Of a DNA stretch of 64,000 nt, positions 35,865 through 44,654 are shown piece after piece. The stretch spans positions 1 through 64,000 of the forward strand of contig NZ_QQOA01000035.1 of the NCBI RefSeq assembly GCF_003443895.1, written 5' to 3'. A program made the position numbers and the translations under genes. Positions within the stretch are counted from its first letter, which is position 1. The number at the start of each line of letters is the position of its first letter. The notes beneath the pieces are model-generated. The model was given only the letters and a program-made list of their open reading frames with translations. It had not been told where the DNA came from and did no database searches. This DNA comes from Paraburkholderia phosphatilytica. Its GTDB lineage: Bacteria > Pseudomonadota > Gammaproteobacteria > Burkholderiales > Burkholderiaceae.

Positions 35865-36185
35865 TCAGTGCCCCGGACCGCCATGGCCGCCTCCGCCGCC
35901 GTGCCAGTCGCCGCCGCCGTGGCCCCAGCCGCCGTGCCCCCATCCACCGTGGCCCCATCCACCGTGGCCCCATCCACCGTGGCCCCAGCCGCCATGGCCC
36001 CAGCCGTGGTGGTAGTGGTCGTAGCCTCCACCGCCCCAGATGCCGATCGTGCCGTACTCGTAGGCCGGCGGATACGCGCCGCCGTAGCCGTCGTAGTAGC
36101 CGGGACCGTAATAGCCATAACCCGGAGCCGCGACGCATCCCGACAGCGCGACGGCGGTTCCGGCAATTGCGATGAGCCTGAACAT
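35865..36185 (-). CDS. Gly/His/Trp-repeat lipoprotein
   Basis: A 106-residue precursor. A lipoprotein signal ends at ALSGCVA (Cys about residue 17), then a Tyr/Gly/Pro-rich stretch, then six copies of the pentapeptide GWGHG and a GGGH-rich tail. The start ATG 36185 has GGAGGAG eight bases upstream. The repeat region could bind metal through His or act as a flexible surface layer; neither is shown. The 15-bp DNA repeat makes the length likely to vary between strains. Confidence 0.8.
   Translation of the reverse strand: MFRLIAIAGTAVALSGCVAAPGYGYYGPGYYDGYGGAYPPAYEYGTIGIWGGGGYDHYHHGWGHGGWGHGGWGHGGWGHGGWGHGGWGHGGGDWHGGGGGHGGPGH
35917..36007 (-). repeat. 15-bp tandem repeat array in the lipoprotein gene
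   Basis: About six copies of a 15-bp unit, read on the + strand as variants of CCGTGGCCCCATCCA, encode GWGHG pentapeptides. Several central copies are identical, implying recent expansion or slippage without frame change. Confidence 0.85.
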
Positions 36186-36630
36186 GATTCGCTCCTCCGT
36201 ACATAGATGAGAAGCGCAACTTTCGTGCGAGTTCGGTCGGAATTGTCACCACAGGTTACTCGCGCCTTGCGGGTGGGCGACGGACGCGGGGTTCAGGCCA
36301 GGAGCAGGCAGAAGAGCGCGGTGAAGCTGAGCGCAAGCAGGCAGCCACCGACGACGAACAACGTTACAGGGCTCATGAGAGACGAGGGGAACGGAGGCGG
36401 GAGGGCACCCATCGTAGGCGACGATCGTGACAACGACAGTCAACGATTGCAAAGCGATACCGCGGCGTTTCGCCGATGCGGCTGTGTCGCGGCGATTGTC
36501 ATGGAATAGAGAACAGTGAATTCGGGTTTTAAGTATTTACCCTAAGTCGATGGGCTTCTAGACTTCACATCAACCGCTGCAAACACGATGTTTGTAGCGA
36601 AACGGAAAACAATTCTCGGAGGTCGTCATC
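36186..36630. other. Intergenic region between two exported-protein genes
   Basis: There are 445 bases with no established gene. It holds a possible 27-residue membrane peptide (36293-36376, minus strand) and, at 36580-36594, the palindrome CAAACA-CGA-TGTTTG just ahead of the DUF4148 gene, a possible operator. Confidence 0.4.
36293..36376 (-). CDS. Possible 27-residue single-span membrane peptide
   Basis: ATG 36376 to TGA 36293 encodes MSPVTLFVVGGCLLALSFTA followed by seven more residues; nearly all are hydrophobic, with two Cys, forming one membrane helix. Such microproteins exist in Burkholderiaceae, but there is no good ribosome-binding site upstream (the sequence is pyrimidine-rich), so this is tentative. 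Confidence 0.3.
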   Translation of the reverse strand: MSPVTLFVVGGCLLALSFTALFCLLLA

Positions 36631-36942
36631 ATGAATTCGCTCATCAAGGCTGTCGTAGTTGCTCTCGCTATCGCTGCTCCGGTTGCGTCGTTCGCGCAGT
36701 CGAGCCAGCCGGTGACCCGCGCCGAAGTGCGCGCCGATCTGGTCCGTGTCGAGCAAGCTGGCTACGATCCGCACGACTGGATCCACTACCCGGAGAACAT
36801 CCAGGCTGCTGAAGCGCGTGTCTCGGCGCAACAAGGCAATGCGGCATACGGTTCGGGCTCGCAAGGCGCGTCGCAATCGGGTAATCGTGGAGATTTCGCG
36901 GCAACGACGTACTCGGTGCCGGTGCATGTGACGGGTCGGTAA
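36631..36942 (+). CDS. DUF4148 exported protein
   Basis: A 103-residue precursor: signal peptide MNSLIKAVVVALAIAAPVASFAQ, then the DUF4148 core (VTRAEVRADLVRVEQAGYDPHDWIHYPENIQAAEARV) and a Gly/Ser/Gln-rich tail. This short periplasmic family is abundant in Burkholderiaceae and its function is unknown. Start ATG 36631 has CGGAGG nine bases upstream. The palindrome CAAACA-CGA-TGTTTG ends 36 bases before the ATG. Single gene. Confidence 0.93.
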   Translation: MNSLIKAVVVALAIAAPVASFAQSSQPVTRAEVRADLVRVEQAGYDPHDWIHYPENIQAAEARVSAQQGNAAYGSGSQGASQSGNRGDFAATTYSVPVHVTGR

Positions 36943-36967
36943 GCTGGGATTGGTATTGAAGTAGTGC

Positions 36968-37003
36968 TACCGGTTGCTGCGATTGCGGCCGGTGTCCGGT
37001 AGA
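36968..37003 (+). terminator. Stem-loop after the DUF4148 gene
   Basis: CTACCGG (36968-36974) and CCGGTAG (36997-37003) are a perfect 7-bp inverted repeat around a 22-base GC-rich loop, 26 bases past the stop. There is no T-run, so termination by this element is uncertain. Confidence 0.35.
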
Positions 37004-37153
37004 GATGCCGGGCAGAGTTGGAAAGCTGTTTGCTTGGCGCGGTCGGGAAGCTGGGGCGATGATGCTCTGGTTTCCCGGCCGCGTTTGTTTTTGCGGGGGC
37101 GGTGCCAGTGATTGCGGTGGGAAGAGGGGATTTGGCGCGTCGTGCGCTGAAGC

Positions 37154-37228
37154 TGGTCCCCCCGACAGGAATCGAACCTGTATCTAGCGCTTAGGAGGCA
37201 CTTGTTCTATCCATTGAACTACGGGGAG
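37154..37228 (-). tRNA. tRNA-Arg (anticodon CCU)
   Basis: The 75-base minus-strand sequence folds as a tRNA: acceptor CTCCCCG / CGGGGGG (one T-G wobble), D-arm GTTC-AATGGATA-GAAC, and anticodon arm AGTGC-CTCCTAA-GCGCT. The T-arm is ACAGG-TTCGATT-CCTGT, with discriminator A and encoded CCA at 37156-37154. Loop position gives anticodon CCT, reading the rare Arg codon AGG. No integrase or repeated 3' end is seen beside it. Confidence 0.95.
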
Positions 37229-37459
37229 ATCTTGCCGCTGCGATCACCGCGATCGAAACGACCACTTCGATCACCTGACCGATGCCCGGGTTCCGCTAGA
37301 TCGCTGCGTTCCTAAGTAACCCATCGCAGCCGGAATCCGTGCCATTTGTACCGTGCCGCGAGGCCAACGGTGCAGGGGCCAGAGTATAACAAACGCACCG
37401 GCGCCGGAGAATGCCCTGAACGCGCTGCGACTCGCCGCAGCACCGTCAACACGGCCAGA

Positions 37460-37657
37460 TCAAAACTCCACCGCCGCAAACTCCGCCTTCCCCACATCGC
37501 ACAGCGGACACCGCCAGTCTTCCGGAATATCGGCAAAGCGCGTGCCGGCCGGGATGCCTTCGTCGGGCAGACCTTCTTCTTCGTTATAGACCCAACCGCA
37601 GATCAGGCAGACCCAGCTCTTGTACTCGACGACTTCGCTCACGACTCGACTCTTCAT
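37460..37657 (-). CDS. rubA: Rubredoxin
   Basis: A 65-residue protein with the two iron-binding motifs CLICGW and CPLCDVGKAEF around the usual EEEGLPDEGIPAGTRFADIPEDW core. One Fe(Cys)4 centre carries single electrons in the cytoplasm, for example to alkane hydroxylases or oxidative-stress enzymes; the partner is not visible. ATG 37657 is used; the core begins at EYKSW, so up to ten N-terminal residues are optional. Confidence 0.93.
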   Translation of the reverse strand: MKSRVVSEVVEYKSWVCLICGWVYNEEEGLPDEGIPAGTRFADIPEDWRCPLCDVGKAEFAAVEF

Positions 37658-37824
37658 TCGGGACAATACAGACGGAGATCGCGCGCCCGTCCAGTCCCGT
37701 CTGGCCAGCGCGCGGCGCCCGCCATCTTACCGGAATCGTTGCGGCGTCAGATGACGAAGGAGGGGCAACCGGTACAATGAACGGTTTCGGCTCCACGCCG
37801 CCGCTTTCGCCTCCTTCACGCCTC

Positions 37825-39753
37825 ATGTCGCTCTACACCATCACCGATGCGCAACTCGCATTCGGTCACGTCGCCTTGCTCGATCACGCCGATTTCTCGC
37901 TCGAAGCGGGCGAGCGCGTCGGCCTGATCGGCCGCAACGGCGCGGGCAAGTCGTCGCTGCTGAAAATCGTCGCGGATCTGATGAAGCCGGACGATGGCCT
38001 CGTCACGCGCCAGCAGAATCTGTCCACGGTCTACGTGCCGCAGGAACCCGAGTTCGACGCCGACGCGTCGGTGTTCGATACGGTCGCGGCCGGGCTCACC
38101 GCGGCGCGCACGCTGCTCGGCGAATACGACGTGGTCGCGCACCAGCTGGCCGACACGCCGGAAGGCGCGCAGCACGATGCGCTGCTCGCGCGCATGAACG
38201 CGCTGCAATCGGCGCTCGACGCGATCGATGCCTGGAACTGGCGCAACCGCGTCGCCACGACGCTCGCGCAGCTGAATCTCGCGGGCGATGCGCGTGTCGG
38301 CGCGCTGTCCGGCGGCATGCAGAAGCGCGTCGCGCTCGCGCGGGCGCTCGTCGTGCAGCCCGACGTGCTGCTGCTCGACGAACCGACCAACCACCTCGAT
38401 TTCGACGGCATCCGCTGGCTCGAAGACCTGCTCGTCACGCAGCGCGCGGGCCTCTTCTTCATCACCCACGACCGCGCGTTCCTCGATCGCGTTGCCACGC
38501 GCATCGTCGAACTTGATCGCGGCCGCCTGCTGTCGTATCCCGGCAACTTCTCCGCGTACCAGACGCGCAAGGCGCAGCAGCTCGAAGTGGAACGCGTCGA
38601 GAACGACAAGTTCGACAAGCTGCTCGCGCAGGAAGAAGTGTGGATCCGCAAGGGCGTCGAGGCGCGCCGCACGCGCAGCGTCGGCCGCATCGCGCGGTTG
38701 GTCGAGATGCGCCAGCAGCGCGAGGAGCGCCGCAACGTGCAGGGCAACGTGAAGCTCGACGTCGCGCAGGGCGAGAAGTCCGGCAAGATCGTCGCGGAGC
38801 TGACTGACGTCACGAAGCGCTACGGCGCGCGCACGGTGGTCGACCGCTTTTCGACCACGGTGATGCGCGGCGACAAGATCGGCTTCGTCGGCCCGAACGG
38901 CGCGGGCAAGACCACGCTGCTGAAGCTGATTCTCGGCGCACTCGCGCCGGACGAAGGAAAGATCCGCGTCGGCACGAACCTGCAGGTCGCGTACTTCGAC
39001 CAGATGCGCGCGCAGCTCGACCAGGACAAGAGCCTCGCCGACACGATCAGCCCCGGCAGCGACTGGGTCGAGATCAACGGTGCGAAGAAGCACGTGATGA
39101 GCTATCTCGGCGACTTCCTGTTCGCGCCGGAGCGCGCGCGTTCGCCCGTCAAGTCGCTGTCGGGCGGCGAGCGCAACCGGCTGCTGCTCGCGCGTCTGTT
39201 CGCGCGGCCGGCCAACGTGCTGGTGCTCGACGAACCCACCAACGACCTCGACATTCCCACGCTCGAACTGCTCGAAGAGCTCTTGGCCGACTACGACGGC
39301 ACCGTGCTGCTCGTGAGCCACGACCGCGCGTTTCTCGACAACGTCGTCACGTCGGTGATCGCGGCGGAGGGCGAGGGGCGTTGGCGCGAATACGTCGGCG
39401 GCTTTACCGACTGGCAGGTGCAGCGCGAACGCTCGCTGCAGATCGCGGCGGCGCAGACCGAAGTGCGCGACGCGCCGAAAGACGCCTCGCCGAAGGAAAG
39501 CGCGGCGGGCCGCAACGCGCAGCGCACGGTGAAGCTGTCGTTCAAGGAGCAGCGCGAGCTGGAGGCGCTGCCCGGCCAGATCGCGTCGCTCGAGGCCGAG
39601 CAGAAGTCGATCGGCGCGCAACTGGAAGACGGTTCGATCTTTGCGAAGGACGCGCAGGAAGGCGCGCGCCTGTCGGAACGCTACGCGGCAATCGACGACG
39701 AACTGATGGCCGCGCTCGAGCGCTGGGAAGAGCTCGAAAGCAAGCGCAAATGA
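37825..39753 (+). CDS. uup: ABC-F ATPase Uup
   Basis: A 642-residue soluble protein with two ABC domains (Walker A GRNGAGKSS near 35 and GPNGAGKTT near 360; signatures LSGGMQKR and LSGGERNR; LLLDEPTNHLDF and LVLDEPTNDLDI). A charged P-site-tRNA interaction linker lies between, with a C-terminal coiled coil (EQRELEALPGQIASLEAEQ) typical of Uup. No membrane part. E. coli Uup acts on ribosomes and branched DNA and limits precise transposon excision. Start ATG 37825 is set by homology; an upstream ATG at 37777 is unlikely. Confidence 0.94.
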   Translation: MSLYTITDAQLAFGHVALLDHADFSLEAGERVGLIGRNGAGKSSLLKIVADLMKPDDGLVTRQQNLSTVYVPQEPEFDADASVFDTVAAGLTAARTLLGEYDVVAHQLADTPEGAQHDALLARMNALQSALDAIDAWNWRNRVATTLAQLNLAGDARVGALSGGMQKRVALARALVVQPDVLLLDEPTNHLDFDGIRWLEDLLVTQRAGLFFITHDRAFLDRVATRIVELDRGRLLSYPGNFSAYQTRKAQQLEVERVENDKFDKLLAQEEVWIRKGVEARRTRSVGRIARLVEMRQQREERRNVQGNVKLDVAQGEKSGKIVAELTDVTKRYGARTVVDRFSTTVMRGDKIGFVGPNGAGKTTLLKLILGALAPDEGKIRVGTNLQVAYFDQMRAQLDQDKSLADTISPGSDWVEINGAKKHVMSYLGDFLFAPERARSPVKSLSGGERNRLLLARLFARPANVLVLDEPTNDLDIPTLELLEELLADYDGTVLLVSHDRAFLDNVVTSVIAAEGEGRWREYVGGFTDWQVQRERSLQIAAAQTEVRDAPKDASPKESAAGRNAQRTVKLSFKEQRELEALPGQIASLEAEQKSIGAQLEDGSIFAKDAQEGARLSERYAAIDDELMAALERWEELESKRK

Positions 39754-39990
39754 CGCGGTTCGGCGTGTGCCGGGCGGAGCCCTCAGCCGAACAGCCAAAT
39801 TGCCGCGCCATCTGAAATCAGTACAATACCCCGCGAACCGGCCTGCGTCGGGCGTGTGCGTGGCGAGTGCCGTGCGTAACGCTGTCGTCAGGCCCGCAGT
39901 TGGAAGCTGCTACCCGGAACATCTGCCCGTTTTGCGGGCACCACCGTTCATCTCATTGTTTCGTTTCGCTTTTTTGGAAAACCCAACATT

Positions 39991-40025
39991 TTGTCCACGG
40001 AGCTGCCCACAGGCGCTGTGGATAA
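39991..40025. promoter_or_regulatory. DnaA box upstream of parE
   Basis: TGTGGATAA at 40017-40025 is a perfect DnaA box (TTATCCACA on the minus strand), 28 bases before the parE ATG. TTGTCCACG at 39991-39999 is a second, two-mismatch candidate. Between them CCACAG-GCG-CTGTGG forms a short palindrome that overlaps the consensus box. Confidence 0.6.
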
Positions 40026-40052
40026 CGATGAACCGACGAAACCAGTCCAGTC

Positions 40053-42038
40053 ATGTCCACGAAGAAACCAGGCAGCACGTATAGCGAAGCGTCGATCAAG
40101 GTGTTGAAGGGGCTCGAGCCGGTCAAGCAACGGCCGGGCATGTACACCCGCACCGAAAATCCGCTGCACATCATCCAGGAAGTGATCGACAACTGCGCCG
40201 ACGAGGCGCTCGGCGGCTTCGGCCGTCAGATCACGGTCACGCTGCACATCGATCAGTCGATCTCGGTCGAAGACGACGGGCGCGGCATTCCATTCGGCCT
40301 GCATCCCGAGGAAGGCGTGCCGGTGGTCGAGATCGTGTACACGCGTCTTCACGCTGGCGGCAAGTTCGACAAGGCCGCGGGCGGCGCCTACACGTTCTCG
40401 GGCGGCCTGCACGGCGTCGGCGTGTCGGTCACGAACGCGCTGTCCACACGGCTCGACGTCACCGTCTGGCGCGACAACAAGGTGGCCGAGCTGGGCTTCG
40501 CGAACGGCGACGTCGTCTCCGCACTGAAAACGCGCGCCGCCACGAAGGCCGACAAGAAGAGCGGCACGCTCGTGCGTGTCTCGCCGAACCCGAAGTACTT
40601 CGATTCGCCGAATCTGCCGCTGGGCGAACTGCAGCGTCTGTTGCGCTCGAAGGCGGTGCTGTTGCCGGGCGTCGAAGTTACGCTCGTCACCGAGAAAACC
40701 GGCGAGCGGCAGACCTGGAAGTACGAAGACGGTCTGCGCGGCTATCTGCTGGAAGGCATGGCCGGCAGCGAGCTGCTGATTCCGCTCTTCGAAGGCGAGC
40801 GCTACGCGGAAAGCTCGCGCTCGAACGAAGAGACCTTCGCCGAGGGCGAGGGCGCGGGGTGGGTCGTCGCGTGGAGCGAGGAAGGGCCGCTCACGCGCGA
40901 GTCGTACGTGAACCTGATCCCGACGCCTGCCGGCGGCACGCACGAATCGGGCTTGCGCGAAGGGCTTTTCCAGGCGGTGAAAAGCTTCGTCGAACTGCAC
41001 AACCTGCAGCCGAAGGGTGTGAAGCTGCTTGCCGAAGACGTGTTCGCGCGCGTGTCGTTCGTACTGTCGGCGAAGGTGCTCGACCCGCAGTTCCAGGGGC
41101 AAATCAAGGAGCGCCTGAATAGCCGCGACGCGGTGAAGCTGGTGGCGTCGTTCACGCGTCCGGCGCTCGAACTGTGGCTCAACCAGCACGTCGAGCACGG
41201 CAAGAAGCTGGCGGATCTGGTCATCAAGCAGGCCCAGGCGCGCACCCGCGCGGGCCAGAAGGTCGAGAAGCGCAAGAGTTCGGGCGTCGCGGTGCTGCCG
41301 GGCAAGCTGACCGACTGCGAATCGTCGGATATCTCGCGCAACGAACTGTTCCTCGTCGAGGGCGATTCGGCGGGCGGCTCCGCGAAGATGGGTCGCGACA
41401 AGGAGTTCCAGGCGATCCTGCCGCTGCGCGGCAAGGTGCTGAACACGTGGGAAACCGAGCGCGATCGTCTGTTCGCGAACAACGAGGTGCACGACATCTC
41501 GGTGGCGATCGGCGTGGACCCGCACAGCCCGGACGACACGGTCGACCTCACCAACCTGCGCTACGGCAAGATCTGCATCCTGTCGGACGCGGACGTGGAC
41601 GGCGCGCACATCCAGGTGCTGCTGCTCACGCTGTTCTTCAAGCACTTCCCGCAGCTGATCGAACGCCGCCATGTGTGCGTCGCGCGGCCGCCGCTCTTTC
41701 GCGTCGATGCGCCCGCGCGCGGCAAGAAGCCCGCGCAGAAGCTCTACGCGCTCGACGAAGGCGAGCTCGAAGCGATCCTCGACAAGCTGCGCAAGGACGG
41801 CGTGCGCGAATCGCAGTGGACCATCAGCCGCTTCAAGGGCCTCGGCGAAATGAACGCGGAACAGCTGTGGGACACGACGATGAACCCCGACACGCGCCGC
41901 CTGACGCCGGTCGCGCTCGGCTCGCTCGACTTCGACGCGACGGTCGCGCGCATGACGATGCTGATGGGCAAGGGCGAAGCGGCGTCGCGGCGCAGCTGGC
42001 TCGAAGAGAAGGGCAACGAAGTCGAGGCGGACATCTGA
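40053..42038 (+). CDS. parE: DNA topoisomerase IV subunit B
   Basis: A 661-residue type IIA topoisomerase ATPase subunit. The GHKL fold has EVIDNCADEALGG, DDGRGIPFG and GGLHGVGVSVTNAL; the TOPRIM metal site has LVEGDSAGGSAK and DADVDGAHI. The context with parC and the length (E. coli ParE 630) indicate ParE rather than GyrB, which is longer. With ParC it decatenates daughter chromosomes. ATG 40053 follows the DnaA-box region; parC begins 77 bases downstream in the same direction. Confidence 0.96.
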   Translation: MSTKKPGSTYSEASIKVLKGLEPVKQRPGMYTRTENPLHIIQEVIDNCADEALGGFGRQITVTLHIDQSISVEDDGRGIPFGLHPEEGVPVVEIVYTRLHAGGKFDKAAGGAYTFSGGLHGVGVSVTNALSTRLDVTVWRDNKVAELGFANGDVVSALKTRAATKADKKSGTLVRVSPNPKYFDSPNLPLGELQRLLRSKAVLLPGVEVTLVTEKTGERQTWKYEDGLRGYLLEGMAGSELLIPLFEGERYAESSRSNEETFAEGEGAGWVVAWSEEGPLTRESYVNLIPTPAGGTHESGLREGLFQAVKSFVELHNLQPKGVKLLAEDVFARVSFVLSAKVLDPQFQGQIKERLNSRDAVKLVASFTRPALELWLNQHVEHGKKLADLVIKQAQARTRAGQKVEKRKSSGVAVLPGKLTDCESSDISRNELFLVEGDSAGGSAKMGRDKEFQAILPLRGKVLNTWETERDRLFANNEVHDISVAIGVDPHSPDDTVDLTNLRYGKICILSDADVDGAHIQVLLLTLFFKHFPQLIERRHVCVARPPLFRVDAPARGKKPAQKLYALDEGELEAILDKLRKDGVRESQWTISRFKGLGEMNAEQLWDTTMNPDTRRLTPVALGSLDFDATVARMTMLMGKGEAASRRSWLEEKGNEVEADI

Positions 42039-42115
42039 GCGCCGCGCGCGAACCCTGCGCGTGAGCGAACGCTCGATACCGTCACGAACCCACACACCGA
42101 AACGGAATGCACTAG

Positions 42116-44434
42116 ATGGACGATCACACTCCTGATCTTTTCACCGATCCGGCGCCGCCCGAGGGCGAATTCCTGACGCTCGGCAACTACGCCGAGCGCG
42201 CGTATCTCGACTACGCGGTGAGCGTCGTCAAGGGCCGCGCGCTGCCCGATGTCTGCGACGGCCAGAAGCCGGTGCAGCGCCGCATCCTGTTCACGATGAA
42301 CGAGATGGGCCTCGCGGACAACGCTAAGCCGGTGAAATCCGCGCGCGTCGTCGGCGACGTGCTGGGCAAGTATCACCCGCACGGCGATCAGTCCGCGTAC
42401 GACGCGCTCGTGCGCCTCGCGCAGGACTTCTCGATGCGCTATCCGCTGATCGACGGCCAGGGCAACTTCGGCTCGCGCGACGGCGACGGCGCGGCGGCGA
42501 TGCGCTACACCGAAGCGCGCCTGACGCCGATCGCGAAGCTGCTGCTCGACGAGATCGACATGGGCACCGTCGATTTCATGCCGAACTACGACGGCGCATT
42601 CGAAGAACCGAAGCTGTTGCCGTCGCGTCTGCCGTTCCTGCTGCTCAACGGCGCGTCCGGCATCGCGGTGGGTCTCGCCACCGAAATCCCGTCGCACAAC
42701 CTGCGCGAAGTCGCGGCCGCGGCGGTCGCGATGATCCGTCATCCGAAGATGACATCCGCCGAGCTGATGCAGCATCTGCCGGGTCCGGACTTCCCGGGCG
42801 GCGGCCAGATCATCTCGAGCGAGGCGGAGATCGCGGCCGCGTACGAAACCGGTCGCGGCAGCCTCAAGGTGCGCGCGCGCTGGAAGATCGAGGAACTTGC
42901 GCGCGGCCAGTGGCAGCTCGTGATCACCGAACTGCCGCCGAACACGGCCGCGCAGAAGGTGCTCGAGGAAATCGAAGAGCAGACCAACCCGAAGATCAAA
43001 CTCGGCAAGAAGGCGCTCACGCCCGAGCAGCTGCAGACGAAGCAGACGCTGCTCGCGCTGCTCGACACCGTGCGCGACGAGTCGGGCAAGGATGCGCCGG
43101 TGCGCCTCGTGTTCGAACCGAAGTCGAGCCGCATCGAGCAGACCGAGTTCGTCAACACGTTGCTCGCGCATACGAGCCTCGAATCGAATACGTCGATGAA
43201 CCTCGTGATGGTCGGCTCGGACGGCCGGCCGCGTCAGAAGGGGCTCATCGAGATCCTGCAGGAATGGATCGGCTTCCGCTTCGCGACGGTCACGCGCCGC
43301 ACGCAATACCGGCTGACGAAGGTCGAGGATCGCATCCACATCCTCGAAGGCCGGATGATCGTGTTCCTCAATATCGACGAGGTCATCCGCATCATCCGCG
43401 AATCGGACGAGCCGAAAGCGGCGCTGATCCAGGCGTTCGGGCTGTCCGACCGCCAGGCGGAGGACATCCTCGAAATCCGGCTGCGTCAGTTGGCGCGGCT
43501 GGAGAAGATCAAGATCGAGAAGGAGCTCGGCGAGCTGCGCGACGAGAAGGCGAAGCTCGAAGAGCTGCTCGGCAACGAGTCCGCGATGAAGCGGCAGATC
43601 ATCAAGGAGATCGAGACCGACTCGAAGCAGTACGGCGACGAGCGCCGCACGCTGATCCAGCAGGAGAAGCGCGCCACGTTCGAAGCGCGCGTGATCGACG
43701 AGCCGGTGACGGTCGTCGTGTCGCAGCGGGGCTGGGTGCGCGCGCTGAAGGGCCATGGGCTCGATGCGGCCAGCTTCACCTTCAAGGCCGGCGACGGCCT
43801 CTACGCCGCGTTCCAGTGCCGCACGCCGGATACGCTGATCGCGTGGGGCAGCAAGGGCCGCGTGTATTCGGTCGCGGTGTCGGCGCTGCCGGGCGGCCGC
43901 GGCGATGGCGTGCCGGTCACGTCGCTGATCGAGCTCGAATCGGGCACGCACCTGATGCACTACTACGCGGCGCCGGCGGATCAGGCGCTGCTGCTCGCAT
44001 CGAGCAACGGCTTCGGTTTCATCGCCAAGGTCGGCGACATGGTGAGCCGCGTGAAGGCCGGCAAGGCGTTCATGACGATCGACGAAGACGCGGTGCCGCT
44101 GGTGCCAATGCCGGTGCCGCCGGATGCGAGCCAGGTCGCGTGCGTGTCGGATAGCGGACGTCTGCTGGTGTTCGGCTTTGACGAGATGAAGACGCTCGCG
44201 GGCGGCGGCCGCGGCGTGACGCTGATGGCGCTCGACGGCAAGGAAAAGCTCGCGCAGGCGCTGGCGATCACGTCGGCGGGCGTGGTGCTGGTCGGCACGT
44301 CGCCGCGTGGCAAGGCGCTCGAAGAGACGCTGGCGCGCGGCGCGCTCGAACCGCACGTCGGCAAACGCGCCCGCAAGGGTCGCGCGCCCGACATCAAGAT
44401 CAAGATCACGATGCTGCGGCCGGTGCTGGCCTAA
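42116..44434 (+). CDS. parC: DNA topoisomerase IV subunit A
   Basis: A 772-residue subunit. It has the winged-helix CAP-like domain with HPHGDQSAYDA (87-97), catalytic Tyr131 in AAMRYTEARL, a coiled coil (about 440-500), and a reduced C-terminal beta-pinwheel (about 530-740) containing several GRGxG-like blades. It cuts and rejoins DNA with ParE. In the quinolone-determining region the residues matching E. coli Ser80 and Glu84 are Gln92 and Asp96, which may be normal for the genus. Forms an operon with parE. Confidence 0.96.
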   Translation: MDDHTPDLFTDPAPPEGEFLTLGNYAERAYLDYAVSVVKGRALPDVCDGQKPVQRRILFTMNEMGLADNAKPVKSARVVGDVLGKYHPHGDQSAYDALVRLAQDFSMRYPLIDGQGNFGSRDGDGAAAMRYTEARLTPIAKLLLDEIDMGTVDFMPNYDGAFEEPKLLPSRLPFLLLNGASGIAVGLATEIPSHNLREVAAAAVAMIRHPKMTSAELMQHLPGPDFPGGGQIISSEAEIAAAYETGRGSLKVRARWKIEELARGQWQLVITELPPNTAAQKVLEEIEEQTNPKIKLGKKALTPEQLQTKQTLLALLDTVRDESGKDAPVRLVFEPKSSRIEQTEFVNTLLAHTSLESNTSMNLVMVGSDGRPRQKGLIEILQEWIGFRFATVTRRTQYRLTKVEDRIHILEGRMIVFLNIDEVIRIIRESDEPKAALIQAFGLSDRQAEDILEIRLRQLARLEKIKIEKELGELRDEKAKLEELLGNESAMKRQIIKEIETDSKQYGDERRTLIQQEKRATFEARVIDEPVTVVVSQRGWVRALKGHGLDAASFTFKAGDGLYAAFQCRTPDTLIAWGSKGRVYSVAVSALPGGRGDGVPVTSLIELESGTHLMHYYAAPADQALLLASSNGFGFIAKVGDMVSRVKAGKAFMTIDEDAVPLVPMPVPPDASQVACVSDSGRLLVFGFDEMKTLAGGGRGVTLMALDGKEKLAQALAITSAGVVLVGTSPRGKALEETLARGALEPHVGKRARKGRAPDIKIKITMLRPVLA

Positions 44435-44511
44435 GAGCGTTTAAGGGCGCTTAAGCTTGCTCAAACGGCGACGCAAAGCCAACGCAACGAAGCAGCACAT
44501 ATATAACAACA

Positions 44512-44555
44512 GACGGCCGGCTCACGAGGCGCATCGATTGCGATGGCCGGCCGTC
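44512..44555. terminator. Long nested inverted repeat after parC
   Basis: GACGGCCGGC (44512-44521) and GCCGGCCGTC (44546-44555) are a perfect 10-bp inverted repeat. The 24-base loop contains an inner hairpin, CATCG-ATTG-CGATG. It lies 77 bases past parC and 100 before the next gene, with no T-run. It may act as a terminator, an RNA-stabilising hairpin or an attenuator. Confidence 0.5.
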
Positions 44556-44654
44556 ATTCCACATCGGTTGAACCGGATGCGCTGAGCATGGTCGAACGCT
44601 GCGACCGGCCCATGAGCAGCCGGCTCGACTTACGGGAAAGGGATAGGACAACAC

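Noticed and set aside
37154..37228. tRNA-Arg as an integration site
   Set aside because: No integrase gene and no second copy of the tRNA 3' end was found nearby in the window.
41744..44356. An 870-codon open frame opposite parC
   Set aside because: Antisense shadow of parC in a high-GC genome; no motifs and no start context.
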